A DNA stretch of 64,000 nucleotides, from NCBI GenBank assembly GCA_038210375.1, contig JBBQWT010000008.1, positions 1 to 64,000 on the forward strand, given 5' to 3'. A program made the translations under genes and the position numbers. Positions 1-7,529 of the stretch are shown here, piece after piece. The notes under the pieces are model-generated. The model was not told the origin of the DNA. It did not search any database and saw nothing but the letters and a program-made list of their open reading frames with translations. The stretch is from JBBQWT01 sp038210375. Its GTDB lineage: Bacteria; Acidobacteriota; Terriglobia; Terriglobales; Acidobacteriaceae. Numbering within the stretch: position 1 is the first letter of the stretch; the number at the start of each line of letters is the position of its first letter.

Positions 1-140
1 AAAGAAAAGTTCAGCAGGAAGACATTATTAAAGAGGTCAAGCGACACTCCTTTTACCTCAAGCCGGGCGAGAAATTACGCGTGAAACAGGCGCTGGCCCG
101 CAAGCGCAACCGAAAAAAGATGCGCAAAGAGCAGGAATAG
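1..140 (+). CDS. rpsU: 30S ribosomal protein S21 (C-terminal part)
   Basis: The window opens inside this gene; the frame that ends at the TAG at 138-140 reads RKVQQEDIIKEVKRHS and then a basic tail rich in Arg and Lys (KRNRKKMRKEQE). That is the conserved core and C-terminus of bS21, the small-subunit protein near the 3' end of 16S rRNA that helps initiation. Only about 45 codons are visible and the start lies upstream of the window. A rho-independent terminator follows within 20 bases, so this looks like the end of its transcription unit. Identification is from sequence pattern only, but the family is short and distinctive. Confidence 0.9.
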   Translation, partial: RKVQQEDIIKEVKRHSFYLKPGEKLRVKQALARKRNRKKMRKEQE

Positions 141-159
141 CTTTACACTTCAGCTTCAA

Positions 160-195
160 GGCAGGGGAAACCTCATAAATCCCCTGCCGCTTTTA
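160..195 (+). terminator. Rho-independent terminator after rpsU
   Basis: GGCAGGGGA at 160-168 pairs with TCCCCTGCC at 180-188 around an A-rich 11-base loop, and the stem is followed by GCTTTTAT. It sits 19 bases past the rpsU stop codon. The position and U-tract fit an intrinsic terminator. Confidence 0.85.
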
Positions 196-418
196 TATCT
201 TGATTTCGCTGGTTCCATACCTTATATACCGCTTCTGGCTCGTATCTACCCGCGTTTCATTTGCCCTATTAACAACTATTTCCATCGTACGTTTGCGGTG
301 GAATGCATCAGGACGAAGGGCTGGCGCCGCTGGCGTCCGCTCGAGTTTGGCAGGCTGACCGCCTTTCAGGGGTTGCCGGTTGTGCAGGGGCGAAGACGGA
401 CCTAGGGGGCAGATCAGG

Positions 419-727
419 ATGGAATTCCAGGATAGAACTCTGCAATGCGTTGACTGCGCGTCAGATTTCATTTTTACCGCCGGCGAGCAGCTGTTTTTCC
501 ACGACAAGCAATTCAAGAACGAACCCCGCCGCTGCAAACCGTGCAAGGCAAAAAGGGCCAGCTCCATCGGGGCCGCGAGCGCCGCAGGGTACCAGAAGGT
601 GGAGACCCGCACTAATTGCTCCCAATGCGGCAGGGACACAACCGTCCCCTTCAAGCCCACCCAGGGCCGTCCTGTCTTGTGCCGCCAGTGCTTCCAGCAA
701 CGCCCCGCACCCGCCGCGCAGTTGTAG
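419..727 (+). CDS. Small CxxC zinc-ribbon protein
   Basis: This is a 102-residue protein with two zinc-binding parts. The N-terminal half has CVDC followed later by CKPC, as in the 'probable zinc-ribbon' family; the C-terminal half is CSQC, then exactly 17 residues, then CRQC, matching the CxxC-x17-CxxC domain signature. The ATG at 419 was chosen because AGGGGG lies just upstream (404-409) and the homologous part begins directly with MEFQDRTLQC; an in-frame ATG at 380 would add 13 residues with no family character. No enzyme activity is expected; such proteins are presumed nucleic-acid or protein binding, but the function is unknown. It stands alone between the rpsU terminator and mtaB. Confidence 0.8.
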   Translation: MEFQDRTLQCVDCASDFIFTAGEQLFFHDKQFKNEPRRCKPCKAKRASSIGAASAAGYQKVETRTNCSQCGRDTTVPFKPTQGRPVLCRQCFQQRPAPAAQL

Positions 728-772
728 GCCTGTTCTGATGGGACAAGGAAAGTTGCCGCGGCTGCGGATTTG

Positions 773-778
773 TATAAT
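773..778 (+). promoter_or_regulatory. -10 element TATAAT for mtaB
   Basis: A perfect TATAAT sits at 773-778. Counting the usual 6-7 bases downstream puts the transcription start on the GTG at 785, so the mtaB message could be leaderless. No good -35 is visible at normal spacing. Confidence 0.45.
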
Positions 779-784
779 CAGCAG

Positions 785-2173
785 GTGCCCACCTTCTTTG
801 TCAGCAACTTCGGATGCCGCGCCACCCAGGCAGACGGCGCCGCCATCGAACGCCAGCTTCTCGGCCAGGGACTGGATCCGGCCGAAGACCCAGGGCACGC
901 CTCGGTGGTGGTTCTCAATACCTGTTCGGTCACCGAATCCGCTGACCGGGACGTGCGCGCCAGCATCCGGCGCATCCACCGGGAAAATCCCGATTGCAAG
1001 ATCATGGTCACCGGCTGTTATGCCCAGCGCGCGCCGGAGGAAATCGCGGCCCTGGCCGGGGTGACCTGGGTGGTCGGCAATTCCCACAAGCATGAGGCCG
1101 CGGGGTTGGCTGCTGCGTCATTTTCCCCAGCCGCATCCCCGGCTGCGACCACCAATTTTTTTCCGGCTGCGCTCTTGGCCACGCCGCCACGCATCCTGGT
1201 GGGGGATATATTCGACGGCCGGTCGCTCTTCGCCCATACCGAGGTGCTCGCCGCGCCGGTGTTCGATGGGGTGGGCGCGGCCGAGGCCCGCACCCGTCCT
1301 AATCTGAAGATCCAGGATGGCTGCGACAACCGCTGTTCCTTCTGCATCATTCCATTCGTGAGGGGGGCCAACCGGTCGCTGGCGAGCGAGCAGGTATTGC
1401 GCGAACTTGATGCCCTGGCCGCTGCCGGGTATCGCGAGGTAGTCCTCTCCGGAATCAACCTGGGGCGCTGGGGGCGCGACTTCGAAAGCACCGCCCCGGT
1501 ACGCGATTTCGAATCGCTGCTGCGGTTGATTCTGGAGCGTAGCGCGATCGAACGCATTCGCATCAGCTCGGTTGAGCCCATGGATTGGTCTGACGATCTC
1601 ATCAGCCTGGTGGCAGGCTCGCCGCGCATCGCCCGGCACGCGCACCTGCCGCTGCAGTCAGGCAGTGACGCGGTCTTGCGCATGATGCATCGCAAGTACC
1701 GCCCGTGGCATTATGCGGAGAAGGTCCACAAGATCAGGAAGGCCATGCCTTCGGCCGCCATCGGCGCCGATGTGATGACCGGATTTCCCGGCGAAAGCGA
1801 CGAGCTTTTTGAGCAGTCGCGCAGCTTCATTGATTCCCTGCCTTTCACCTACCTGCACGTGTTCACCTACTCATCGCGTCCGGGGACGCCCGCAGCAGCC
1901 ATGGCGCTACAGGTTCCGGTGCGAGTGGCGCGCGAGCGCAACCGCATACTCCGCGACCTGGCGGCGGCCAAAAACCTGGATTTCCGGCAGTCCCAGTTGG
2001 GGGGCTCGGTTTCGGCTATCACCCTGGCGCGGGGCCACGAAAGCGGTTCCACTGAAGCCCTGACCGATAATTACCTCAAGGTGGATGTCGCCGGCCGGCA
2101 CGCCGCCAACCAGTGGCTGCGGGTCAACATCGAGGGGCTTACCGGCGAAGGGTTGCACGGCAGCGCGGCCTGA
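785..2173 (+). CDS. mtaB: tRNA (N6-threonylcarbamoyladenosine37-C2)-methylthiotransferase MtaB
   Basis: This is a radical-SAM methylthiotransferase that makes ms2t6A at position 37 of ANN-decoding tRNAs. The N-terminal UPF0004 domain shows the three cluster-binding cysteines (FGCRATQAD, NTCSVTESADR, VTGCYAQRAP), followed by the radical-SAM signature CDNRCSFC near residue 180 and a C-terminal TRAM-like region. The NTCSVT and VTGCYAQ wording fits MtaB better than MiaB or RimO. The GTG at 785 is preferred because the conserved PTFFVSNFGC motif starts directly after it; a TTG at 770 overlaps the TATAAT element. About 460 residues is normal for the family. It is read in the same direction as infC downstream. 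Confidence 0.88.
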   Translation: MPTFFVSNFGCRATQADGAAIERQLLGQGLDPAEDPGHASVVVLNTCSVTESADRDVRASIRRIHRENPDCKIMVTGCYAQRAPEEIAALAGVTWVVGNSHKHEAAGLAAASFSPAASPAATTNFFPAALLATPPRILVGDIFDGRSLFAHTEVLAAPVFDGVGAAEARTRPNLKIQDGCDNRCSFCIIPFVRGANRSLASEQVLRELDALAAAGYREVVLSGINLGRWGRDFESTAPVRDFESLLRLILERSAIERIRISSVEPMDWSDDLISLVAGSPRIARHAHLPLQSGSDAVLRMMHRKYRPWHYAEKVHKIRKAMPSAAIGADVMTGFPGESDELFEQSRSFIDSLPFTYLHVFTYSSRPGTPAAAMALQVPVRVARERNRILRDLAAAKNLDFRQSQLGGSVSAITLARGHESGSTEALTDNYLKVDVAGRHAANQWLRVNIEGLTGEGLHGSAA

Positions 2174-2212
2174 AACGCCTGCAACAAGGGGCTTGGCCGT
2201 CTGCCGTCATGC

Positions 2213-2218
2213 TATAAT
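2213..2218 (+). promoter_or_regulatory. -10 element for the infC operon
   Basis: TATAAT at 2213-2218 lies about 79 bases before the infC start. It implies an A/T-rich leader of about 70 nucleotides. A TTGGCC at 2193-2198 is only 14 bases upstream, so the -35 is uncertain. Confidence 0.5.
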
Positions 2219-2296
2219 TTTTTAGCTTAAGTTTAAGGTTTTTAAAGCCTTTGGCGGGACGAACCTGATTCCGCCGTTGCTGCCGGGGAGGGCCGC

Positions 2297-2896
2297 ATCG
2301 ACAAAAAGTTTATTCGCATGAATGACCGCATCCGTGCGCGCGAAGTTCGCGTGATCGATGCGGAAGGCGGGCAGCTTGGGGTCATGACTCCGTTTGATGC
2401 CCTGAAACTTGCCCGCGAAAAGCAGCTTGACCTGGTGGAAATTTCGCCCACCGCCGTTCCCCCGGTTTGCCGCATCATGGATTACGGCAAGTTTCTCTAC
2501 GAGCAGGAAAAAAAGGAACGTGCCTCCCGCAAGCACCAGAAAACGATCGTCCTCAAAGAAGTGAAGTTCAGCATCAACGTGGACGATCATGATTACGAGT
2601 TCAAGAAGAACAACGTCATACGGTTTCTGCACGATGGCGATAAAGTAAAAGCCAGTTTGCGCTTTCGCGGCCGTGAAATGACCCACACCAACCTGGGCCG
2701 CAACATGCTGGAGCGTTTGATCAAAGATATTGGCGACGCCGGAATCGTGGAGTTCAGGCCGCGCATGGAAGGCAATACCTTGCATGCCATCCTGGCCCCC
2801 AAGAAGACCGACCAGAAGCCAGCCAAGCCCAAGCCGGCGATGAAACCGGTGGCGGCAGCGGCCCCCGTTCCTCCTCCCCAACAGCCACCACGCTGA
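2297..2896 (+). CDS. infC: Translation initiation factor IF-3 with a probable ATC start
   Basis: IF-3 binds the 30S subunit and checks start-codon pairing. The protein has the N-terminal domain (RIRAREVRVID), the Lys-rich linker near EQEKKERASRKHQK and the C-terminal domain (VKASLRFRGREM), then a Pro/Ala/Lys tail. The family normally begins about seven residues before the first ATG (2318). The upstream codons read I-D-K-K-F-I-R, and the only well-placed Shine-Dalgarno, GGGGAGG at 2285-2291, precedes the ATC at 2297. No ATG, GTG or TTG exists in this frame between the stop at 2243 and 2318. Rare start codons in infC are the known basis of IF-3 autoregulation (AUU in E. coli). If ATC is not used, the ATG at 2318 is the fallback. 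Confidence 0.9.
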   Translation: MDKKFIRMNDRIRAREVRVIDAEGGQLGVMTPFDALKLAREKQLDLVEISPTAVPPVCRIMDYGKFLYEQEKKERASRKHQKTIVLKEVKFSINVDDHDYEFKKNNVIRFLHDGDKVKASLRFRGREMTHTNLGRNMLERLIKDIGDAGIVEFRPRMEGNTLHAILAPKKTDQKPAKPKPAMKPVAAAAPVPPPQQPPR

Positions 2897-2981
2897 AGGT
2901 CCGGCGGAATGGCGGCGCGGCACCAATCCCTGAGTTCAGGGCAGCGGAATTGAATCGTTCCAACACACACCAGAGGACGTT

Positions 2982-3176
2982 ATGCCGAAACTGAAAACAC
3001 ATAAAGGCGCCGCCAAGCGGTTCAAGAAGACCGCCTCCGGAAGGGTAAAGCGTGGCAAGGCCTTTATGCGCCACATTCTTACTTCCAAGACCACCAAGAG
3101 CAAGCGTCAGGGCGACGTGGACACCATGGTCTCGAAAGCCGACCAGCCCAAAGTAAAAAGAATGATTCCCTACTAG
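2982..3176 (+). CDS. rpmI: 50S ribosomal protein L35
   Basis: A 64-residue very basic protein starting MPKLKTHKGAAKRFKKTASG, the invariant L35 opening, and ending with KVKRMIPY. It is a structural protein of the large subunit. The start at 2982 follows an AGAGGA ribosome-binding site. Its place between infC and rplT is the classical infC-rpmI-rplT order, in which L20 represses translation of rpmI and rplT in many bacteria. Confidence 0.97.
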   Translation: MPKLKTHKGAAKRFKKTASGRVKRGKAFMRHILTSKTTKSKRQGDVDTMVSKADQPKVKRMIPY

Positions 3177-3225
3177 CTTCCGGTTTACAGGAAGCTTGAA
3201 CGGGCCGGCTTAGCCGGCTGCTTTT
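3175..3225 (+). promoter_or_regulatory. Tandem hairpins between rpmI and rplT (possible attenuator or L20 site)
   Basis: AGCTTCC (3175-3181) pairs with GGAAGCT (3190-3196), and GCCGGC (3204-3209) pairs with GCCGGC (3213-3218), followed by TGCTTTT. The second hairpin resembles a weak intrinsic terminator inside the operon, in the 194-base gap before rplT. This could tune rplT expression or be a processing or L20-binding site. The structure is read by eye. Confidence 0.5.
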
Positions 3226-3370
3226 CCAGGGATGTAACGGTGCAGAGCGGTTGGTCCGGTTGGAAGTTTTTTCCACCGGGGCAGAGCAGCTCTCCCCCAA
3301 TGCGAGTGAAGAGGCATTGCAATTTTTGCACCTTGCCTCCAGCCGCCTGAGTCACTAAAAAGGAGCAACC

Positions 3371-3736
3371 ATGCCCAGGGTAAAACGTGGCACCAAACGC
3401 CGCGCGCGGCGCAAAAAGATTCTTAATCGCGCCAGCGGCTATTTCCTCACCAAGTCAAAGCTGTTTCGCTCGGCCAAAGAGTCGGTGGAGCGAGCCCTCA
3501 AGTTCGCTTACACCGGCCGCAAGCAGAAGAAGCGACAGTATCGCTCCATCTGGATCGTGCGCATCGGCGCCGCCGCCAAGTTGAATGGCATGAGCTACAG
3601 CCAGTTCATCAACGGCCTCAAGAAGAGCGGCATCGAGCTCGATCGCAAGATCCTGGCCGACATCGCGGTGCACGATCCAGCGGCGTTCAAGAACCTGACC
3701 GAGCAAGCCTCCGCGGCATTGAAATCCGCCGCCTGA
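3371..3736 (+). CDS. rplT: 50S ribosomal protein L20
   Basis: A 121-residue basic protein beginning MPRVKRGTKRRARRKKIL, with the conserved GRKQKKRQYRSIWIVRI core and an FINGLKKSGIELDRKILADIA C-terminal half. L20 is needed for early 50S assembly and is often the autogenous repressor of its own operon. The start is supported by AAAAAGGAG directly upstream. The 194-base gap after rpmI carries hairpins that could be part of this control. Confidence 0.97.
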   Translation: MPRVKRGTKRRARRKKILNRASGYFLTKSKLFRSAKESVERALKFAYTGRKQKKRQYRSIWIVRIGAAAKLNGMSYSQFINGLKKSGIELDRKILADIAVHDPAAFKNLTEQASAALKSAA

Positions 3737-3755
3737 TCCTGCGCGCTACGCGTTC

Positions 3756-3799
3756 CACCCGCCGCATTCGTATGAGCAATAAAGCGATGCGGCGGTGTG
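3756..3799 (+). terminator. Hairpin between rplT and pheS
   Basis: CCGCCGCAT (3759-3767) pairs perfectly with ATGCGGCGG (3787-3795), and further pairs extend the stem if T3796 is bulged. There is no U-tract, so it may be a factor-dependent end, an attenuator or an RNA-processing site separating ribosomal-protein from synthetase expression. Confidence 0.4.
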
Positions 3800-3851
3800 A
3801 TGCGCCTCACCGCTGGTCATAGGTCTCGATTCCCGCAGCACTCGCTTGACT

Positions 3852-4979
3852 ATGTACACGGTCGCAAAACTCCATGACTATTCCGCCGCGGCGCTGCAAC
3901 AGGCCGCGGACGAGCTGCTGCACGCGCTCGAAGAAGAATCGCTGGCGGTCAAGGGCGAAGCCCAGCTCACCCTGTATCGCAATCGCTGGCTGGGACGCAA
4001 GAGCGGAATTCTCACCCAGGTCAACGATGAGTGGCTGAAGGCGGCCCCACGGGAAGCCAAGCGCGAAGCCGGCCAGCGGGTCAACGACTTGAAATCCGCG
4101 GTGGAAGCGCGGGTAGAGGCGGTCCTCGCCGCTCCCGCAGGTTCCGCAACCGCGGCGCTCGCGGCGACCGATCGCTCCGCCACGGCCCCGGTGGACGTTA
4201 CGTTGCCGGGCTCGCGACGCCCGCTGGGCGCCGAGCATCCGGTGATCCGCACCATGAATGAGATCGTCGCGGTCTTTGCCGCCATGGGATATTCGACCGG
4301 CTCGGGCCCTGAGATCGAGAACGATTACTACAACTTCGAGGCGCTGAACTTCCCCCCTAACCATCCCGCGCGCGATACCCAGGACACCTTCCTCATGGCC
4401 GGGCAGGAGAGCCTGCCGCGCCGCGAGCGCCGCTTGCTGCGCACCCACACGTCCCCCGGGCAGATCCGCATCATGGAAAAGCAGAAGCCGCCGGTGCGCA
4501 TGGTGGTTCCCGGAAAAGTGCATCGCCACGACACCGCCGACGCCAGCCACTCGCCGATGTTTCACCAGGTCGAAGGCCTGGCCGTGGACAAGAACATTAC
4601 GTTCTGCGATCTCAAGGGCACCCTGGAGCACGCCATGAAGGCGCTCTTCGGTTCGAGGGTGCGTACTCGTTTTCATCCATCATTTTTCCCGTTCACCGAG
4701 CCTAGCGCCGACGTGCAGATCAGCTGCATCATCTGCGACGGCAGCGGGCGCCGCGGCAACGAGCCCTGCCGCTTGTGCAAGCAGACCGGATGGGTGGAGC
4801 TGCTGGGCTGCGGCATGGTGCATCCCGCGGTGTATGGCTTCGTCGATTACGACCCCGCGGTGGTGAGCGGCTTCGCTTTCGGCATGGGCGTGGAACGAGT
4901 GGCGCTGATGAAATACGGCATCGACGATATTCAGGTGCTTTTCCAGGGAGACGTCCGGTTCCTGCAGCAATTTGCCTAG
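3852..4979 (+). CDS. pheS: Phenylalanine--tRNA ligase alpha subunit
   Basis: This is the catalytic subunit of the PheS2PheT2 synthetase that charges tRNA-Phe. It has an N-terminal coiled-coil region (residues 1-90), an Ala-rich linker, and the class II catalytic core: motif 2 around VPGKVHRHDTADASHSPMFH, the FFPFTEPSADV segment, a Cys-rich loop (CIICDGSG..CRLC), and motif 3 in GFAFGMGVERVALM. The protein has 375 residues, slightly long because of the linker. The ATG at 3852 was chosen; a TTG two codons earlier is possible and neither has a clear Shine-Dalgarno. pheT follows 21 bases downstream, so they are co-transcribed. Confidence 0.95.
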   Translation: MYTVAKLHDYSAAALQQAADELLHALEEESLAVKGEAQLTLYRNRWLGRKSGILTQVNDEWLKAAPREAKREAGQRVNDLKSAVEARVEAVLAAPAGSATAALAATDRSATAPVDVTLPGSRRPLGAEHPVIRTMNEIVAVFAAMGYSTGSGPEIENDYYNFEALNFPPNHPARDTQDTFLMAGQESLPRRERRLLRTHTSPGQIRIMEKQKPPVRMVVPGKVHRHDTADASHSPMFHQVEGLAVDKNITFCDLKGTLEHAMKALFGSRVRTRFHPSFFPFTEPSADVQISCIICDGSGRRGNEPCRLCKQTGWVELLGCGMVHPAVYGFVDYDPAVVSGFAFGMGVERVALMKYGIDDIQVLFQGDVRFLQQFA

Positions 4980-5000
4980 CGCGCGAACCATCGATCCACT

Positions 5001-7076
5001 ATGAAGATTTCACTGCGATGGCTGAATGAATTTGTCGCTCTGCCCTGCGACCTGCAGTCGCGCGAGGCCCTGACTGGCCTGGCCCACGATCTGACCATGG
5101 CGGGCGTGGCGGTGGAGAACGTGGCCGGCGACGGCGGCGATGCCGTGCTCGAAACCGACATCACCACCAATCGCGTCGATGCCATGAACCACTACGGCAT
5201 CGCGCGCGAGTGCGCCGCCATTTATGACCTCGATCTTCCCGCTCTCGCACCAAGCCTGCCGGCGGCGCAAGGCGCACACGACGTCGCCATCGAAATCACC
5301 GACGCCGCAGGCTGCGCCCGCTACACCGCGCGGGTCATTCGCAACCTGACCATTCAGGCGTCTTCACCGGAAATACAACGGCGATTGCAATTGCTGGGAC
5401 ACAAATCCATCAACAGCGCCGCCGATGCCAGCAACTACACGCTGCTCGAAATGGGACATCCCACCCACGCCTTCGATCTCGACCGTTTGCAGGGGGGCAA
5501 AATCGTGGTGCGCCGCGCCCGGCCCGGCGAGACCTTGAAAACCCTCGACGGCATCGACCGCAAGCTCGACCCCGAAGACCTGGTCATCGCCGATGCGGCC
5601 AAACCGGTCGCCATCGCCGGAGTCATGGGCGGGTTTGATTCGATGATCACGTCTGCCACCCGCAATGTGCTCATCGAGTCGGCATGGTTCGATCCCGTCA
5701 CGGTCCGGCGAACCTCGCGGAGGCTGGGCATGCACACCGATGCTTCGCACCGTTTTGAGCGCGGCGCCGATTGGGGGACGTGCCCCGTCGCCTGTGACCG
5801 GGTGGCCGAATTGCTGCTCACCTCGGGTGCGGGCGAGCTCTGCGGCTCCGCCATCGATAGCATCGCTCGCCCCATCGATCGGCCCACTCTGCGGCTGCCG
5901 GCCTCTGAAGTGCTGCGTATCCTGGGACTCGACATTCCCCGGGCAGATATCCGGCGAATCTTAACCAGGTTGCAGTTCGGCTTTGCGCAGGAGGGTGACA
6001 CTTACGTGGTCACGGTTCCCACCTGGCGGCTCGATGTGGAAAGCAACATTGATCTGATCGAAGAAATTGCGCGCATCTACGGCTACAACCGCTTTCCCAG
6101 TACGCTGCCGACCTTCTCCGGTGCAGTGAACCCAGCGCCGGATGCGAACCAGGCGGCAAAGATACGCGCTACCCTGCTGGCCCTGGGTTATAACGAAGCT
6201 ATCTCCCTGACGTTTATTTCCAACGCGGATGCCGCCGCCTTTTCCAGGGTTGCCGCGGCGCAGGTGGCCAACCCGATCAACGAAGAGACGCCGGCGATGC
6301 GCACGTCGCTGCTCCCCGGCATCCTCGACATGATGGCCTGGAACCTGAACCGCGGAGTCTCCGAGGCGCGCCTGTTCGAGTGCGGCCAGATCTATTCCTC
6401 GGCGGGACCGGAGACCAGCGAGCAGCCCGCCGCATGCCTTGCGCAGACCTGGGATGCGCTGCTGGCATCGCGTGACAGCAGCGAACGGATCTCGCCCGCC
6501 GACGCCAACGCGGCCACCATCGCCTTCCGCCGTTTCAAGGGCGATATCGAAACCCTGCTGGAACGCTTCGAGCACGCAACTCTGGTTTATGACGCGGCGG
6601 TGGAGCGCGCTTATTACCATCCCGGCCGCAGTGCGCGAGCAGTCTTTAATTCAGTAACGGTCGCGCGCTTCGGAGAGCTCCATCCGCGCTTGCAGGAAGA
6701 ACGCAAGCTGAAGCAGCCGGTATATATCGCGGAGTTGGATTTGGCCGCGCTCTACAAGGTTGCGCCGCATCAGCCGCACTACGGGCCGATATCGCGCTAC
6801 CCCGCCGTGGAACGCGATTTCTCGTTCTTCTTTCCCGCCGAAATTACTTTCCAGAAAATCAGGAACGCCGCGGAAGCGCTGGGTATTGAGCACATGCGGA
6901 GTTTCGATCTGGGTGAGATCTACCGGGGAAAGAACATTCCCGCCGGCCAGTATTCCGCGTTGCTGCGCGCCCGGTTCCAGTCAGACCAGCGGACTCTGCT
7001 TGACGACGAAGTCAAGGACTGGAGCGCGAAGATCACAACCGCGCTGCAAGGTCTCGGCGGCCAGCAGCGAGTTTAG
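5001..7076 (+). CDS. pheT: Phenylalanine--tRNA ligase beta subunit, short form
   Basis: This subunit carries the B3/B4 editing region and the C-terminal anticodon-binding fold. It begins MKISLRWLNEF as usual, but runs from the N-terminal helix (to about residue 45) almost straight into the ETDITTNRVDAMNHYGIARE segment. The roughly 110-residue EMAP-II-like tRNA-binding domain present in the approximately 800-residue form is absent, giving 691 residues. The B3/B4 domain (GHKSINSAADASNYTLLEMGHPTHAFD), the B5 and catalytic-like domains, and a complete FDX-ACB domain (YPAVERDFSFFF onward) are present. There is no frameshift, so this is a genuine short form. It ends with TAG before a palindromic repeat element. 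Confidence 0.94.
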   Translation: MKISLRWLNEFVALPCDLQSREALTGLAHDLTMAGVAVENVAGDGGDAVLETDITTNRVDAMNHYGIARECAAIYDLDLPALAPSLPAAQGAHDVAIEITDAAGCARYTARVIRNLTIQASSPEIQRRLQLLGHKSINSAADASNYTLLEMGHPTHAFDLDRLQGGKIVVRRARPGETLKTLDGIDRKLDPEDLVIADAAKPVAIAGVMGGFDSMITSATRNVLIESAWFDPVTVRRTSRRLGMHTDASHRFERGADWGTCPVACDRVAELLLTSGAGELCGSAIDSIARPIDRPTLRLPASEVLRILGLDIPRADIRRILTRLQFGFAQEGDTYVVTVPTWRLDVESNIDLIEEIARIYGYNRFPSTLPTFSGAVNPAPDANQAAKIRATLLALGYNEAISLTFISNADAAAFSRVAAAQVANPINEETPAMRTSLLPGILDMMAWNLNRGVSEARLFECGQIYSSAGPETSEQPAACLAQTWDALLASRDSSERISPADANAATIAFRRFKGDIETLLERFEHATLVYDAAVERAYYHPGRSARAVFNSVTVARFGELHPRLQEERKLKQPVYIAELDLAALYKVAPHQPHYGPISRYPAVERDFSFFFPAEITFQKIRNAAEALGIEHMRSFDLGEIYRGKNIPAGQYSALLRARFQSDQRTLLDDEVKDWSAKITTALQGLGGQQRV

Positions 7077-7101
7077 GTGATGAGGAGACGTTTTATAGGA
7101 G

Positions 7102-7438
7102 TTGTCATTCCGAGCGCAGCCGAGGAACCTTTTGTTTCCTGAAAGGTTGCAGGAGTGTCACCCTGAATCAATGGATTCACCCGGCCCTCAAATTGGTCCT
7201 ACGCGCAGCCTGCCTTTGATCTGTTTGGCAAACCAGGAAATCTTCTCGGGTTTTAAGTAAATCGAGCCCGTGGGGATTGTGCTGTGCCCTTGGTGATGGA
7301 ATTGCGGGCTTCACACCCTAAGTCAAAGGCAGGCTACGCATAGAACCTGAGCGTCGATTCTTTGCGTCTGGGGCTGGGCCGACGGTGCGGGTTGCGCACA
7401 GGAAACAAAAGGTTCCTCGACTTCGCTCGGAATAACAA
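7102..7438. repeat. Nested palindromic intergenic element
   Basis: Outer arms 7102-7141 and 7399-7438 are inverted copies of 40 bases with three mismatches; they include the GAGCG..GAGGAACC type of repeat that resembles dispersed repeats of Acidobacteriota. Inside them, 7204-7219 and 7323-7338 form a second inverted pair (AGCCTGCCTTTGA core) with weaker matching around it. The whole 337 bases therefore folds back on itself. It fills most of the gap between pheT and the aminotransferase and contains no convincing gene. It could be a miniature non-autonomous element or a decayed pair of repeats. Confidence 0.7.
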
Positions 7439-7529
7439 ATCAAAGAAACGCGTACTTACGTCAGAAGAGCTAACTCTCCCTCTCCCACCGGCCCAATCAA
7501 TTACAATCCGCGATACAGGAGGCCACATC

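Noticed and set aside
303..1064. 253-codon frame overlapping the zinc-ribbon gene and mtaB
   Set aside because: Low-complexity Pro/Ala/Ser/Arg translation; the overlapping frames encode recognised proteins.
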